Part shown: piece after piece, positions 46,501 through 57,789 of the stretch
Position numbering within the stretch: position 1 is the first letter of the stretch
Layout: every line of letters starts with the position of its first letter
NCBI RefSeq assembly: GCF_036669915.1
Contig: NC_089324.1
Span: forward strand, 13,990,631 to 14,054,630
Direction: 5' to 3'
DNA: 64,000 bases
Origin: Pocillopora verrucosa
Taxonomy: Eukaryota; Cnidaria; Anthozoa; Scleractinia; Pocilloporidae
The notes under the pieces: model-generated
What the model was told of the DNA's origin: nothing
What the model saw: the letters and a program-made list of their open reading frames with translations, nothing else
The model's database searches: none
Program-made: the position numbers and the translations under genes

Positions 46501-49500
46501 TGTTCCCAACAAACTTTCACTTCACCAACACAGACGTAAAGTTCGCAACGACTATGGACTAATTATTTTGGCGAAATCTTTGATGCTTCAAATCTCTACA
46601 GCGTTAAGATAAATTAATCTAGCTAAGCTTCGATTCGCGTCAGTGACCCAGCTTGCTTCGATCTTAATAGGAAAAAAATAACATAATGAGGCACTAATAT
46701 TAGAACAGAAGGAGATTTGTTCCATTGACCTAAGTGCAAATTTCCAATGAAATTTCCCTTGGAATTCCAGTCGAAAGATGAGTCCAAATCGAATTGACAC
46801 CAAATGATATTTCTCTTTTAAAATAAGCGCAGGTTCGTATGGAAATAACTATCGCATGTTAAGGTTTTGGATCAAGGCGAAGTTCAATAACAATCAGTTG
46901 TTCCTGTCTAACCCAAGATATTGTGATATTTCCGACGTGTCTCACTTCGCTGCGTGACCACATGGATATTAACTACAGCGTAGGACAAACTACACGAACT
47001 TCGAGATTAAAGATTCATTTGCTGCAAGTTACCCATGTGATTTACGACTCAGACTAGGAGCCCAAGGTTTATAAGATCGTTTTTTAACCAGTTTATAGAC
47101 AATTCAATACCAGTTGCAATATCATATTGCATCATGACGCTCGCAATTAGAAAGACAGCTTACTGGATCCAGTAGTGGCAAGGGAAGGACCGTCGAAGTT
47201 TGCATTGCTCTCAGCCATTTTCAGCAGAGGTATTTTGCACGGCAAAGGAACTTCTTTATCGTCTTCTGCAAATTCACTGCTACTCGAACTTCCACGTCTC
47301 TTACTGTCTGAGATTCGTTCGTAGCTCATGAGCGCTCCGATGAAATTGCCCCTCTGTGACGAGCGCGCAAGATGTTTCTTAGAAAGAATTGGAAACCCAC
47401 GCGGCCGTTTCTCAGAAAAATTGAACAAACTGCTATTGTCCAGGGTGGGAAGGGGAGAAATTAAATCCTCACAAGCTTCTTTATTCATAAAGTTTATCCA
47501 AACATTATCATTAATGTTTTTCTTTCAAGTAGGAAAAGCTTTTCAAGTTTTAAGAACGCTTGATTTAAGGATTTTGCAGCTTTCTGAAATCCAGCTCACC
47601 CTCGAGGAAACTGATAATTCGACCTGACTGGGGAGTGGAAAGGTAAATCTTTCAAGAAAAAATAAAAGGAAACCAAATACACATGTAAGAACCTTCAAAA
47701 TGTGAAGATCAAATGTCCTTTCCAGTGTCAAGTTAGCCTGATGGTCTCCTAATCGTAAAAGCAAGTCGAAGCATATTAATCAATATTTGCTGCTTTTAAT
47801 TTGGATTTGTTCAACTTGAATGAATCATCGAAGCCGGCGATGTGGAACAAAGATCGATAGATACCCAGGTTGTATTGGGTCAAATTCTAAGAATTCAATT
47901 ATTTTTCTACTACTTCGGATAGCCCGGCAATTGAAGAAAACATTCTCACAGTTTGAAAAGCGGTGAAGGAAATAAATATAAGTTAAAGATTTTCATTAAG
48001 AGTTTGATCAAAGCTCTCACTCTGTGTTTTATACTCAAAAGCTGGCTCGACTATTAACCTTCTGCGGACGTTTCAGGTAAGCATTCAGTCGTAATATCGA
48101 ATACTTATGAACTTTAAACTCACCAGGAGAGGCCATAGCTTCAAGTTGAATGGGAATGTCCTCAGAAACCACTTTAGAACCAACAAGTTCCTCTTTAACG
48201 GTGTTTTTAAGCCGTTTGAAGCTCATGCTAACAGAGCGATCCGCCGACTATCTTTAATATAAGGAACGGAGAATGGGGGAACGGGGATTGGGGAATGGGG
48301 AATGGAAAAAAAACGAAATTCTTGGAAAAGGTCAGGAATTTTTATGAGCATAGACACGTCCGTGATATTCAGTATCAACGCCTCTTCAGATTAAGGTCTC
48401 AATGGAGTAAACCTTAAGCTCTAAAATAGCATAAAATAAACTAGCCGTTAATTAAGCGTAAAACGTGTCAAATTTTAACCGTTGGCCGTAAAAGCCGTGA
48501 CCTTATTGGAACCCTCGTGTTAGAGCGAATTATAAAAGCTCGTAAATCTTTCGATGAACTCGGTAATAAAAAGCCCTATTTTAAATTCTGTACTGAAATG
48601 AGTAAAACAGTAAGGTCCGATTTTGTTTTTTCGAAAAACTTTACCTTGCTCTCATAATTCGAGGAAATTGCTGAAACAAATGCTTTAGTTAAGAAGCGCC
48701 ATGCGCCAGAATAATATCGCTTTGGGTTAATGAAATGCAGAATGGTTTTGTTTGAAGAAAACGTCTGCAAAGTTTTTAATTAAGCAAATACTATAACTCG
48801 AGCCAACGCGTACAAATTATTTCAGTATTTATTTATTCTTGAGTCTAAGGTCCAACGACCGACCTGATTAAGTCGCAATTAAAAAACATTGTGCTCCGTT
48901 CCGCTTGATCACGCTCAGAGCCCGAGTTACACTCTAGAGGAGACATGGCGGAGAATTTATTTAGTGGTTCGTCTTTCCGCCTGATTGGTCTTGACGTAAT
49001 GGCAGTATGCACAGCTCTCCAATAACAAAGATGTGTTAGCAGCACTTAAGCAAGCTTTCAACAATTCTAAACCCGTCAAATTCCCCCCTCCCGAAACAGC
49101 TTCCCCCAAATGTGAGGAAACCAATTGTTGATCAATATTTGGCAAGAACCCGGCGAGGAGGGCAATTTTTGTGTGGGGCTCTCCGACAAAATTTAACTCC
49201 AAGGCGTAAAAAGGATTAATCATAAAAAAAAATTATGTTAGGTTTAATGGGAAAAAATTAACCGTAAAATTGCCAAACTTTTAACCGTTAGCTGTAAAAA
49301 CCATCACCCCATAGAGACTCAAACCCTCTTGTAAATGCAAGAGTGCAGAACCAGTGAACAATAAAAGGTTATGAGGCCAGATATGGAAATAGCCCAAAGG
49401 GGTTGAAGAAGAACAGACTTGAGGTCCACAAAAAGGAACAAGGGAAATAATTATTATACTGTACTCTGCGATCGTTCCTAAGTTGATGAAACGAATGATT

Positions 49501-49610
49501 GACTCACTTGGCGGTGCATTTGGTTGTGGAGGAATTGACATTTCCTCGTACAGAGCTGTAGATTCTGCGAGTTCCTCAGCCAAAGAATTTCTCAGCTTTT
49601 TGAAGTTCAT
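43588..49610 (-). CDS. Unnamed protein with a GRAM/PH-like core; three candidate alternative first exons
   Basis: Shared exons read on the minus strand: 45863-45592, 45544-45343, 44577-44372, 43803-43588 (stop). Junction phases agree (1/2, 0, 1/2, 0). Three upstream exons end at a GT donor in phase 1 and fit the first shared exon: 49610-49508, 48226-48124 and 47488-47164, giving proteins of 332, 332 and 406 residues. The first two are homologous 34-codon starts (MNFKKLRNSLAEEL and MSFKRLKNTVKEEL). The core has YEGESFQALNQFTF and SGGICLLTNKRILFLSSQ, which resemble the first strands of GRAM/PH domains, so membrane-lipid binding is possible. A Cys-rich GNPPCCFGWCGLCG segment follows. Family and function are not recognised. 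Alternative promoters are inferred; they could instead be partly dead copies. Confidence 0.7.
44607..44835 (+). mobile_element. tRNA-derived SINE-like element in an intron
   Basis: It opens with an A-box-like GACCAAGTAGTTAGAGCGCTGG and a B-box-like GGTCCCAGTTCAAAG at tRNA spacing, followed by an unrelated body. It lies directly before exon 44577-44372 of the minus-strand gene, in its intron and opposite in strand. Confidence 0.6.
46045..46185. repeat. Partial GGGTTAA-family element
   Basis: The right-end sequence (ACAAGGAGACTTAATATG, TTGGTCACCCCTGGGAGTTG) matches family ends; the left end is lost. It lies in the intron between the first exons and the shared exons of the GRAM/PH-like gene. 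Confidence 0.5.
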
Positions 49611-50430
49611 CATTTTCACTTTATGAATAATTTTTAGCTGTAGTAGTTCACTTTAGTTGGCAGCACTCAGCAATGCTTCTCTCATGAAAAAAATGCGATG
49701 ACTATTTGATACAGCACTCTCACGAGGGACTAGTGAAGACTTTCTGTTAACAATTTCAGTACTTTTTCACCCGTAAAGGAAATGAGAAGTAGGGAAAAAT
49801 AGCACATAGAGGAAGAAATTTGATAGAACCAAAATTCTAAGAGAAAGCAAATATTTACAATTTGTGTTATACATTGTTGAGAATTGATCTTTAGATCGAG
49901 GCAGTAAAAGAGTTAAAACCATCTGATCCCCCCCACCCCCTCAAATATAAAGACTAGTCCCTAACAGTGACCGATAAGTAATTTCTTACTACAATGTTAA
50001 TGCATTCTCAAGTATAAGGTAACAGTGATATTAAAGTGAAGTTAAACGTCAGCTAGAGGTCACTTTTAGACGAAGCATTAAATTCCATCGGAAATTTCGC
50101 TTGAGTTCTTGGGAGAGAAAAGCTGAACCCTTAGTTATGTGTCTTGGTGACGGAAATATGAAAAAAACTCCATTTAGATGGAATTAAATTTTTCGTCGAG
50201 CACGTTTACTAAAATTCAGATGTTTCTTGAGTTGATAATATTCTACTTGTAATCATTCTACTGTATCAGCCATGACTCAAATATTTTTCTTTAGATAAAC
50301 GGGACGAAAGCTTCGGAAAATCTCGTACAGTTTTAAAATAATTGACCAAAACAATTTTAATTATGGTCCGACGCCAACGGAAATTTGCCCAGCTGTTGAA
50401 ATAATATACTACGATCAAGTTTGCCATTAG

Positions 50431-51115
50431 CGACAAAAATTGCTGACTTACTATTAGCAATCCATTGACGACTTTGAGAACTGTAGCCGGCAAAAGTCTT
50501 TTGGAAAGAAAGTAATTCGAAAATTACAGTGGAACATGACAGTTTCCATAGAGCGCGCGTGAAGAACTTTATGCTTGGTTGCCATCATTAAAATATTTCT
50601 GTGTAAGTGACGGCTTAGAGAGCGAGTGTTCAGACACATGCTTGCAATTGTTGGTAATCCCAGCGTTAAATTATCCTTTTCAAAAGGTTATCCATTTTTC
50701 AACTCGAATTAAGCTTAAATTACGTCAGTGTAGGCTAAAACGAGAAAAAGAACTTTAAAATCAAAACCTCTACGACAAAAATTGCTAACTTACTATTAGT
50801 AATCCATTGACGAATTTGAGAACTGTAGCCGGTAAAAGTCTTTTGGAGAGAGAGTAATTCGCAAATTACAGTGAAACACGATAGTTTCCATAGAACGAGC
50901 GTGAAGACCTTTATTGTGCTTGGTTGCCATCATTATAGGTTTTTGTGTGACGGCTTTAAGAACGAGTGTTCATACATATGCTTGCAGTTGTTCGTGGTCA
51001 CAGCGTTAAATTATCCTTTTTGAAAGGTTATCCATTTTAAACTCGACTCAAGCTTAAATTACGGCAGTGTAGGCTAGAACGAGAAAAAAACTGTCAAATC
51101 AAAAACCCTTACGGC
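50431..51115. repeat. Non-coding tandem duplication with a 342-bp unit
   Basis: Unit 1 (50431-50772) and unit 2 (50773-51115) are similar along their whole length, from CGACAAAAATTGCT to AACGAGAAAAA, with point changes and small indels. Neither unit has a conserved open frame, so the duplicated content is non-coding. Confidence 0.85.
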
Positions 51116-51190
51116 GTTGACGAGAGGTCAGCGTGTAGGGCGCGCATTGTGGAGGTCCTGGGTTCGAATTTCGCTCACACTTGTTACCGG
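51116..51190 (+). repeat. tRNA-like SINE remnant
   Basis: It contains a B-box-like GGTCCTGGGTTCGAATTTCG and a weaker A-box-like part upstream. It lies immediately after the 342-bp duplication. It does not fold as an intact tRNA. Confidence 0.4.
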
Positions 51191-51773
51191 AGTTTGAAGT
51201 AGGGACCATAGCAAAAATTCATTCCAGCTAGTCAGAGATGGGAAATCTAGATTTTGTTTCACACGCGTTCGAGAGAGCATGCTTCAGTTCCCTGAAATTC
51301 AGTTACACAAGGACTACGCCCAAGAACACCATTTTCGAAAGGATATTTATCTTTTGAAATTTCAAATCGCAAACCATTCGATTGCAGATTTTAGGGTTAC
51401 TTTTTAATTTTTAACAAACGAATGACTGGGTTTTTCGGTTATCTTCTTCATTGAATTATACCTTGATAGTTCAAATCATGGTAGATGGCCTGACCACACA
51501 GGAGATACGGAGATAAAAGATTTCCTTTCCTTTGAAACTCATACCTGACAATAACTTCTGGATGATTTTTAATGTATTCAAAACTACGTAATTTGTTTAC
51601 AAATTTTTTCTTTACCAGTTTAAACAAAAGATACTGTTGGAAAACAAGCATAAAATTGATTGTTTTCGATGACTACCTATCTGAATAGTATAATTCACAT
51701 CTCATAGGCGTACAAAAGAAATTTTAAAAAATTATATATTTGACCTCAATTATCCTAACCATGAGCAATGACA

Positions 51774-52711
51774 TCATGGAATCCGTAACTTTTTCCCAAG
51801 ACGAGACGCAGCCTTTACGCATATAAATCCTTCCTTACAAGTCTTGGTTCCTAAATCAGCATATGTTGAACTCGAACGACCCTCTTCAGGTAAACACATC
51901 GTTCCAGGTCCATCGCAAGTCATTCGGCAGCATTTCAGCCCCCTTGCATCACACATTGTTGCTTCAGGGACAAGATCATGATGGGGCTTACACTGAGGGG
52001 AAACCAGTTGGCAAGACGACAGAGCCCCTCTATGGTCGCACTCGCAGTGGTCACAACCTGTGAAAATTATTCCTGTTATAATCATTCAATTAACTCACGG
52101 GAGGCTTCCAACAATACTGATTTTAGCAGTCTGTAGGGTGCGTGTTACATATTGGGACACTGTATTAGCTAACCGTAAAGTCTCTGTGGCTCAACGGTAG
52201 AGCTCTTGAATCCTCCGTTCAAATTTTCGTGAGTCAAGCAATTAAGGCCCAAATTGTATAGTTAACGCAACCGACGCAAGTTCTGGTCGAATTTACTATA
52301 GATTTCTCTAGCTGTGGCTCAGCGGTACAGCGCCGGAGCACGGACTGAATCCGAAGTTCTTCGATTCCTCATGGGGACTCAAAATTTTCCCTTTGTCCCA
52401 CGCTCTAGATAAGAGAAAAAATTATCTCCTTAATGACTCATTACAAGATATCCTACATAAACTGAGCAGTTTATAAACTCTTGCTCATAAGTACACGTGC
52501 TTTAGGTTGAAACCGTCAAAGCCCCAAGAGATGGTTTCTGTGAGAGAAATCATCGGTAGAAGTTTCCTTTATATTCTTTCAATGGTTGTAAGTTACGTGT
52601 GCAGAATGTAGGGTGCTACACTAGGGTCACTCAAGCGCGCAAGCACTAACCTTTCACAGAGAGAATTGTGTGAAGCAACGGCAAAAGGCAAACTAGTGTA
52701 CGAGCTGTCAT
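51774..52711 (-). CDS. Small secreted cysteine-rich protein, two exons
   Basis: Exon 1 (52711-52651) encodes MTARTLVCLLPLLHTILSVK plus one base, a typical signal peptide, and ends at GTTAGT. Exon 2 (52057-51774) follows a TTTTCACAG acceptor, restores the frame with Gly and runs to a stop. The product is 114 residues. The mature part holds 12 cysteines with spacing CxxCxC, single Cys residues, a central CCxxxC, then CxxxxxC near the end, and a basic C-terminus. An even cysteine count suggests six disulfides in an extracellular protein. I do not recognise the family; it does not show the eight-cysteine coral SCRiP layout. Signalling, matrix or defensive roles are all open. Confidence 0.75.
52165..52400 (+). 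repeat. Two tRNA-like SINE remnants in the intergenic/intronic DNA
   Basis: Around 52185 (CTGTGGCTCAACGGTAGAGC) and 52313-52385 (TGTGGCTCAGCGGTACAGCG, then TTCTTCGATTCCTC) there are A-box and B-box-like sequences. They lie in the intron of the cysteine-rich gene on the opposite strand. Neither is an intact tRNA. Confidence 0.5.
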
Positions 52712-52953
52712 CTTTCGCACAGCGTCAAACCGCATCAAAAGGCACAGAACAAAATCAAGTCAGCTTTTTCCTATTCCTAGAATACAATCAGCGACAATAT
52801 TGTTGACACTTTGCCGTTGAGATAGCAATATTCTGGTGTAGCAGGAGGAAGAAGACCCTTGGAATGGGGCGAAAACTCCGTGGGAACGAAATTGGTCCTT
52901 TCGGTTTGATTCTCTCGGGTTTTCACGAGAGCTTGTATTGTACATGTTGTAGT

Positions 52954-52999
52954 AGAAAAAAAAAGAAAAAAAAAGAAAAAAAAAGAAGAAGAAGAAGTA
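52954..52999. repeat. Polypurine A-rich/GAA microsatellite
   Basis: Runs of AAAAAAAAG followed by AGAAGAAGAAG. They produce Lys/Arg-rich or Phe-rich spurious frames on the two strands. Confidence 0.85.
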
Positions 53000-54129
53000 G
53001 AGAAAATAAAAGGGAAACAAGGAAAAGAGGGGTCCAGCCTAAGCCAAGACTGTGAGTGTTCTTGGCTTGGGTCTTGGCTGTCTTGGACCTTGGACTGTGA
53101 GCCCATGTGCACAGAGAGACACTCCCAGATCTCGCTCGAACAATAAAGTAAAAGAGAGGGCTGGAAAGGTAGAATTTCCCTAAAGTGTGGCGTACGGCTG
53201 TGTGTAATAGTAGCAGCAGGTATTTCAACTTATGCCTCGTTTTCGTATTTATACCAGCAGTGACACCTGCTAACTGAAATCACTGTCGAAGGTTTTTCTA
53301 TTTGTAATAAAATCCAATGAAAAATTCTTAAGAAAGCTAAATATATAAGGATTGATAAAGTAATTTTTCCAAACGTTATTTGAAGTTTATTGGGTTGGAT
53401 TAGCCCCAATTAAAATTATGGAACATAGCAGAGTTCAACCTGTCATAGTCTCAACAACTCGTTTTATTTTGGCTCGTTGTTCTTAGAAAATCAGCTGGAT
53501 AATGGAATAAAAGTTAAAAATCTTACCTTACTTCTTGCTTGCTTTTTCTTTGTCGAAATGTTTTAAGAGTATAAAGTACAGTATGAAGCGCGATGGCGAA
53601 ATTTTCACCGACGAATCGTAGTGCTTTTGAACGGCGCTTTGCCTCTGCTTCAGGTAAATAGACAGATAAATTTTTAACGAATTAACGTTGAATTCGATTT
53701 GTGACAGGTGTTCATGTGCTTATTGGAAAAACCTCAGCTTATTAATGATCAAATGCAGGCGTTGTTATGAGGAGTTAGTGTTTCACCCAATCAGAGATGT
53801 GCAAGTCACTTTTGTGTAGACGGAAAATTTTCAGTAGGAATGAGGAGTATGTAACATCTGCTTGTAAGCCCCTAACTGACATTCAAAATCATAAAAAGAA
53901 ACGAGGGAGAAAATTTTTATAGAGAATGTTGTTGTTCGATGTGGTTTTGTAGAAAAGTGACCGTTCAATCATTTGTGTCATCATGAGACTCAGGCTACAA
54001 CAGATAGAAAAGGGCTACTCAAATGTTTCGACTTCTTTAAAAAAAAGCGCTATGTTTGGATGTTATTAAGGCAGTTGTGTTTGAAGAAGGAAAATGTCTT
54101 TTGATCATTTCAAAATTGTAGAATAAAGG

Positions 54130-54235
54130 ACAAATTCTGAGTCCTGGTGAGGAATCGAACCTCAGAAGATCGAATTCCGTGCTCCGATGCTCTACCACTA
54201 CTCTACCACTGAGCCACAGGGAGCAGCTGGGTCAT
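54130..54235 (-). repeat. tRNA-derived SINE-like copy with duplicated A-box
   Basis: On the minus strand it reads CCTGTGGCTCAGTGGTAGAG, a repeated GTGGTAGAGCATCGG, then GAGGTTCGATTCCTCACC. These are good A and B boxes. The internal duplication breaks the cloverleaf, so it is not a functional tRNA. Confidence 0.6.
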
Positions 54236-54394
54236 TTCATAAGTGACACGCGTCCTGCATACTGCTGGGATCAGTATTGTCGAATGCGTCATGAGCGTAA
54301 ACAAGAATACGGAAGATGGTAAATTTTGAGCTTGGTAAGATATAGAAAGAGATGTTTTTTTGTATTTTCAAAATCGCGAAACAAAGAAGAAAAT

Positions 54395-54460
54395 CTGATT
54401 ACCCATCAGAATTTGAACCTCAGGGGATCGTATTCCGCTCTCCAATGCGCTACCACAGCG
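54395..54460 (-). repeat. Second minus-strand tRNA-like remnant
   Basis: The minus-strand reading GTGGTAGCGCATTGGAGAGC, then CTGAGGTTCAAATTCTGATG, retains both promoter-box regions in weakened form, about 200 bp from the copy at 54130-54235. Confidence 0.5.
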
Positions 54461-54699
54461 ACAGAAAAACTCTATTGTGAACTAAGCCAGCTGCGTTGCT
54501 GTATTTATTTATCAACCTCGGCCACAACATGAAACGATGTAAATACCTCAGGAAAAATCATAACTTAGCACATAACAGCCTGAACAATGAAAACAACGAA
54601 AGAATGGTGATTTGGACCCATGACCGCTCTGTGATACTTGTGCAGTGCTCTTGGTTCTAGACCCTTCTCTTACTAGCCTGCATGCTCACGTGCCTGCAA

Positions 54700-56900
54700 A
54701 TGAAAATTCTAGACATTGTTATTAACCATGTTGTCGAGACCAGAGAGGGTAAATTACGCGAATGTAAAAAATGTAGCAGTTAGCCCCGCCATTTATGAAA
54801 GAAGTCTGTTCGTTCGTTATGAATATACGCTGTAATGTGTTCATCTATCTCGCTTACTTAAAACTTAACCAGTGATAAGCTGCCATTTGGTGCGATATCT
54901 CAGTGAATTGGTGAGAACGCCACATTACCATCCAATGTAACAGTACTAAGTAGAGTACAAACAATGCGCGAATCAAGTGGAAATATATGAACGATAGCCT
55001 CTATCTGTACCAAGATGTGATCAGTTTTCCGAGATCGAAGCTCGTGAAAAACTGTAACGTCCAAGGAGAAATATACGAGCATATTTCCGCACAAAATGAA
55101 AAATAAATATTTGCCCTCTTCTGTAACAAACATAAAACGCTCTCTCATCTTGAATAAAGTTCGAAACGAATACTTATCTTAAGGTTTGAAAATTTGGGAA
55201 TATCGCTTGGGTGATATTCTCGTATATCACTTAGTTTCAGCTGGGGATAATCGGTCACGTGCTGCGTTTAGACCAATCGCGCGCGAGCAAATTATTTATT
55301 GTAAAGTTGCCTGTTTCGTATTGTAGTAAAAAACCGGTTTAACCGGTCGGCTGCGCGCGTTACGCTTCTCAATCTGCCTCGTTTTTCTCACTTTTAAGAA
55401 ATGCGTATAAACTAAAGCAGCTGGATAATAAATAATTACTTAGACGTTTTGGTCTGCAGATCGCTGAATTTTTTACTCATAGTTAGGGCTCATCAGAATA
55501 CGGCAAAAATCGTAAAAATACTCAATGATATTACACCTCAAAACGTCTAATAAGATACAAATATATTGCAAGATGATTTTGGTTCGGACCCCGTTCGACT
55601 CTAAATTTTATTCAAGTTTTAAAATCTCATCAGCTTATAGGTTGCGTAAATATGATTGCTATGACCTTTGCCCTGTCAAATTTTTCTCTAAAATTTCTCT
55701 TGCTTCCCCTTCCTTTATTGAATATTTGATCAAAATAATTGTAATGTACTCTTGAGCGCAATACATATGCAAACATTTACAGACTATACCTGAAATGATT
55801 TTGAAGAGAAATCCCGCAGTTAGTTCATTCAAATCGCATTACCAATGTGACAAAAAAAAAATAATATAAAATAATACTGAGCCACAGAGAAAAAGAGGAA
55901 AAGAGAGAAAGAAAGTGAAAAGTAGCTGAGTTTTTAAACTGACGCCAACTTAATGATTAAAAATAAGGATAAGAAATATTTACTTTCTGATACAATTCTT
56001 TCTCACGTGTAAGTTTTCTTTCGTACGTGGACAGGCGGGGGTCAACTTCATCTCATGTTGTGTAATCAGTAATAAGTTTTATTTTTTGTTTTTGCTTCCG
56101 TTGAACCAAGAAGCTCACGTTTTAAAACACGTTCAGTTTGTCATTAAGTTTAAAAATAGCCGCAGCTGGAGATGAAAAACACTGAGGTGGTTTGCGCGAT
56201 CTAACGTCAGCTAAATTACCTGCGCGTGATATTTTCCATTCCCGACACAAACCTTCCAATCCATGAAACATCGTCTCCGAAAAGAATAGTTTATTACTTT
56301 CGAGACAATATACAACTCAATGCTTTGCCATTTTTGTTTTCTTTTGTTCAGTATTCTTTTGATTTGTTTCTCTGTTTCATATTGCTCTGTCTGTCTCACG
56401 TTTTAACATAACATTAGCAGAAATTGGCAGTGAGGGGGTGCTATCAGCAGAGATTTCGTTACATAACCTTTTACCAAACTGCTTTCAGCTTATTATTAAT
56501 CGTGTAATCATTAACAAACGCGTGTTAAAGCCGGTTTCTTTGAGTGTTTTGTTTTATGAAAAGGATAAATGAAAAGTATACATTTATTCGACGGTATATG
56601 AAATAGCGCTTATATTACAAAGACGAACTGAGTTTCGCCCCATGTTGTGGGAAATATTGAATTACTTGCTCGCGATAAGGCCAAAGAGCTAAAGACAAGT
56701 GAGAATGAAAATTGTTTTCAGCAAAACAATGCTACAATCAGTCGCTGTAACACGGAACGTATGTGTTATATAACAAGGTAATGGTGGAACTCACGTGTAA
56801 AGTACACCTGTCCATTGCCCGTTGCTTCCTGATAGAGAGAAATAAAAAGGATTCATAAACACTACGAGCTTTAAATATCAAGAATCATGCTAAGATCAGC
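54700..56900. other. Intergenic DNA, no gene supported
   Basis: AT-rich with scattered short frames (for example 54900-55148 and 55525-55755), none with family motifs. It probably includes the promoter of the bZIP gene; TATATAAC occurs near 56768, but no transcription start can be fixed. Confidence 0.4.
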
Positions 56901-56955
56901 TCTAGACGATCGTCGCATTGAAAGTATTTAGGTTTTATCAGAGCATTTTCCAGAA

Positions 56956-57564
56956 ATGTTTACTTCTACCAACGGTACCCGTATAGTCTTGACCAAAACT
57001 AAAGAAGTCTACTCCAGTCCAGAGAGTAAAGATGCAGAGAACCGCACACAGCGGTCATCTTCTAATCTAATTCCGAACTATGGAGGCCTTCCAGAATCGA
57101 AGATGTTTCCACCTTTCTTGAGATACGCAAAAAGCACAGATTGCGGTAGCTACGCGAACAGAGGGAAATATTTAGGAGGAGAATTCGCCGATTTCGAGAA
57201 CGCAGCTCAGGTAGTAACCTACGCACATAGCATGGGAAGAGGCTTCAAAACCTCAGGCGCTAAGTATCTCGAGAAAAAAGATGAGGTAACAGAAAAACCG
57301 TCAGAGAAAGAAATGAAGGAAGATTCATACGACGAAGATGATACAAATAACGGAAAAGAGGGAAAGGAGAGCTACTGGGAACGGCGAAGGAAAAACAATG
57401 CCTCGGCGAAAAAGTCGCGTGATGCAAGGAAATTTCGTGAACTGCAAACGCAATTAAAAGCGGCTTTCCTTGAGAGAGAGAACTTGCGAATGCGTACAGA
57501 GCTTATGATCATCCTAAAAGAAAACGCTTGTTTGAAACGAGTTTTATGCGCCAAAATGACATGA
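56956..57564 (+). CDS. PAR-type bZIP transcription factor (HLF/TEF/CES-2-like), single exon
   Basis: A 202-residue protein. The bZIP starts near residue 140: YWERRRKNNASAKKSRDARK (140-159) is the basic region, with the N-x7-R core and the NN-A-KKSRDAR pattern typical of PAR/CES-2 factors. It runs straight into a zipper (about 161-197: FRELQTQLKAAFLEREN and following). The zipper ends five residues before the C-terminus, as in PAR proteins. An acidic segment (about 118-137) precedes it. The N-terminal 110 residues are Ser/Tyr-rich and not conserved. It is predicted to bind palindromic TTAYRTAA-type sites as a dimer in the nucleus. It is intron-less, whereas bilaterian PAR genes have introns, so this may be a retrocopy or a lineage trait. 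Confidence 0.9.
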   Translation: MFTSTNGTRIVLTKTKEVYSSPESKDAENRTQRSSSNLIPNYGGLPESKMFPPFLRYAKSTDCGSYANRGKYLGGEFADFENAAQVVTYAHSMGRGFKTSGAKYLEKKDEVTEKPSEKEMKEDSYDEDDTNNGKEGKESYWERRRKNNASAKKSRDARKFRELQTQLKAAFLERENLRMRTELMIILKENACLKRVLCAKMT

Positions 57565-57774
57565 TGGATACGTGTTACTATGTTTTGGTATTCTTGCGAA
57601 AAAAAAAAGGATTTGCGATTGTGTTTTTTTTTGTCTTTATTAATGTTTACATAAAACTAGGTTGATATGTTGCGATGTAATGCTATGCGAGATAGCAGTT
57701 TGTATATTGTTAACCTTCACCAAACTGCGTTCAAAATGTCAGTTTTAAACGCTTTGATTTATTCAAAATTCTTC

Positions 57775-57780
57775 ATTAAA
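57775..57780 (+). terminator. Candidate polyadenylation signal (ATTAAA) of the bZIP gene
   Basis: The common variant hexamer ATTAAA lies about 210 bp after the stop. Weak evidence, from position only. Confidence 0.3.
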
Positions 57781-57789
57781 CTTGAAATA

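Noticed and set aside
47328-47627. Plus-strand 99-codon frame opposite the third first exon of the GRAM/PH-like gene
   Set aside because: The minus-strand frame has an in-phase donor and a Ser-rich coding character; the plus frame has neither splice logic nor motif.
52777-53228. Phe/Ser-rich minus-strand and Lys/Arg-rich plus-strand frames near 53 kb
   Set aside because: They are created by the A-rich/GAA microsatellite at 52954-52999.
51116-54460. Functional tRNA genes
   Set aside because: Only A-box and B-box-like parts are recognisable; stems are mismatched or the A-box is duplicated, so no cloverleaf forms.
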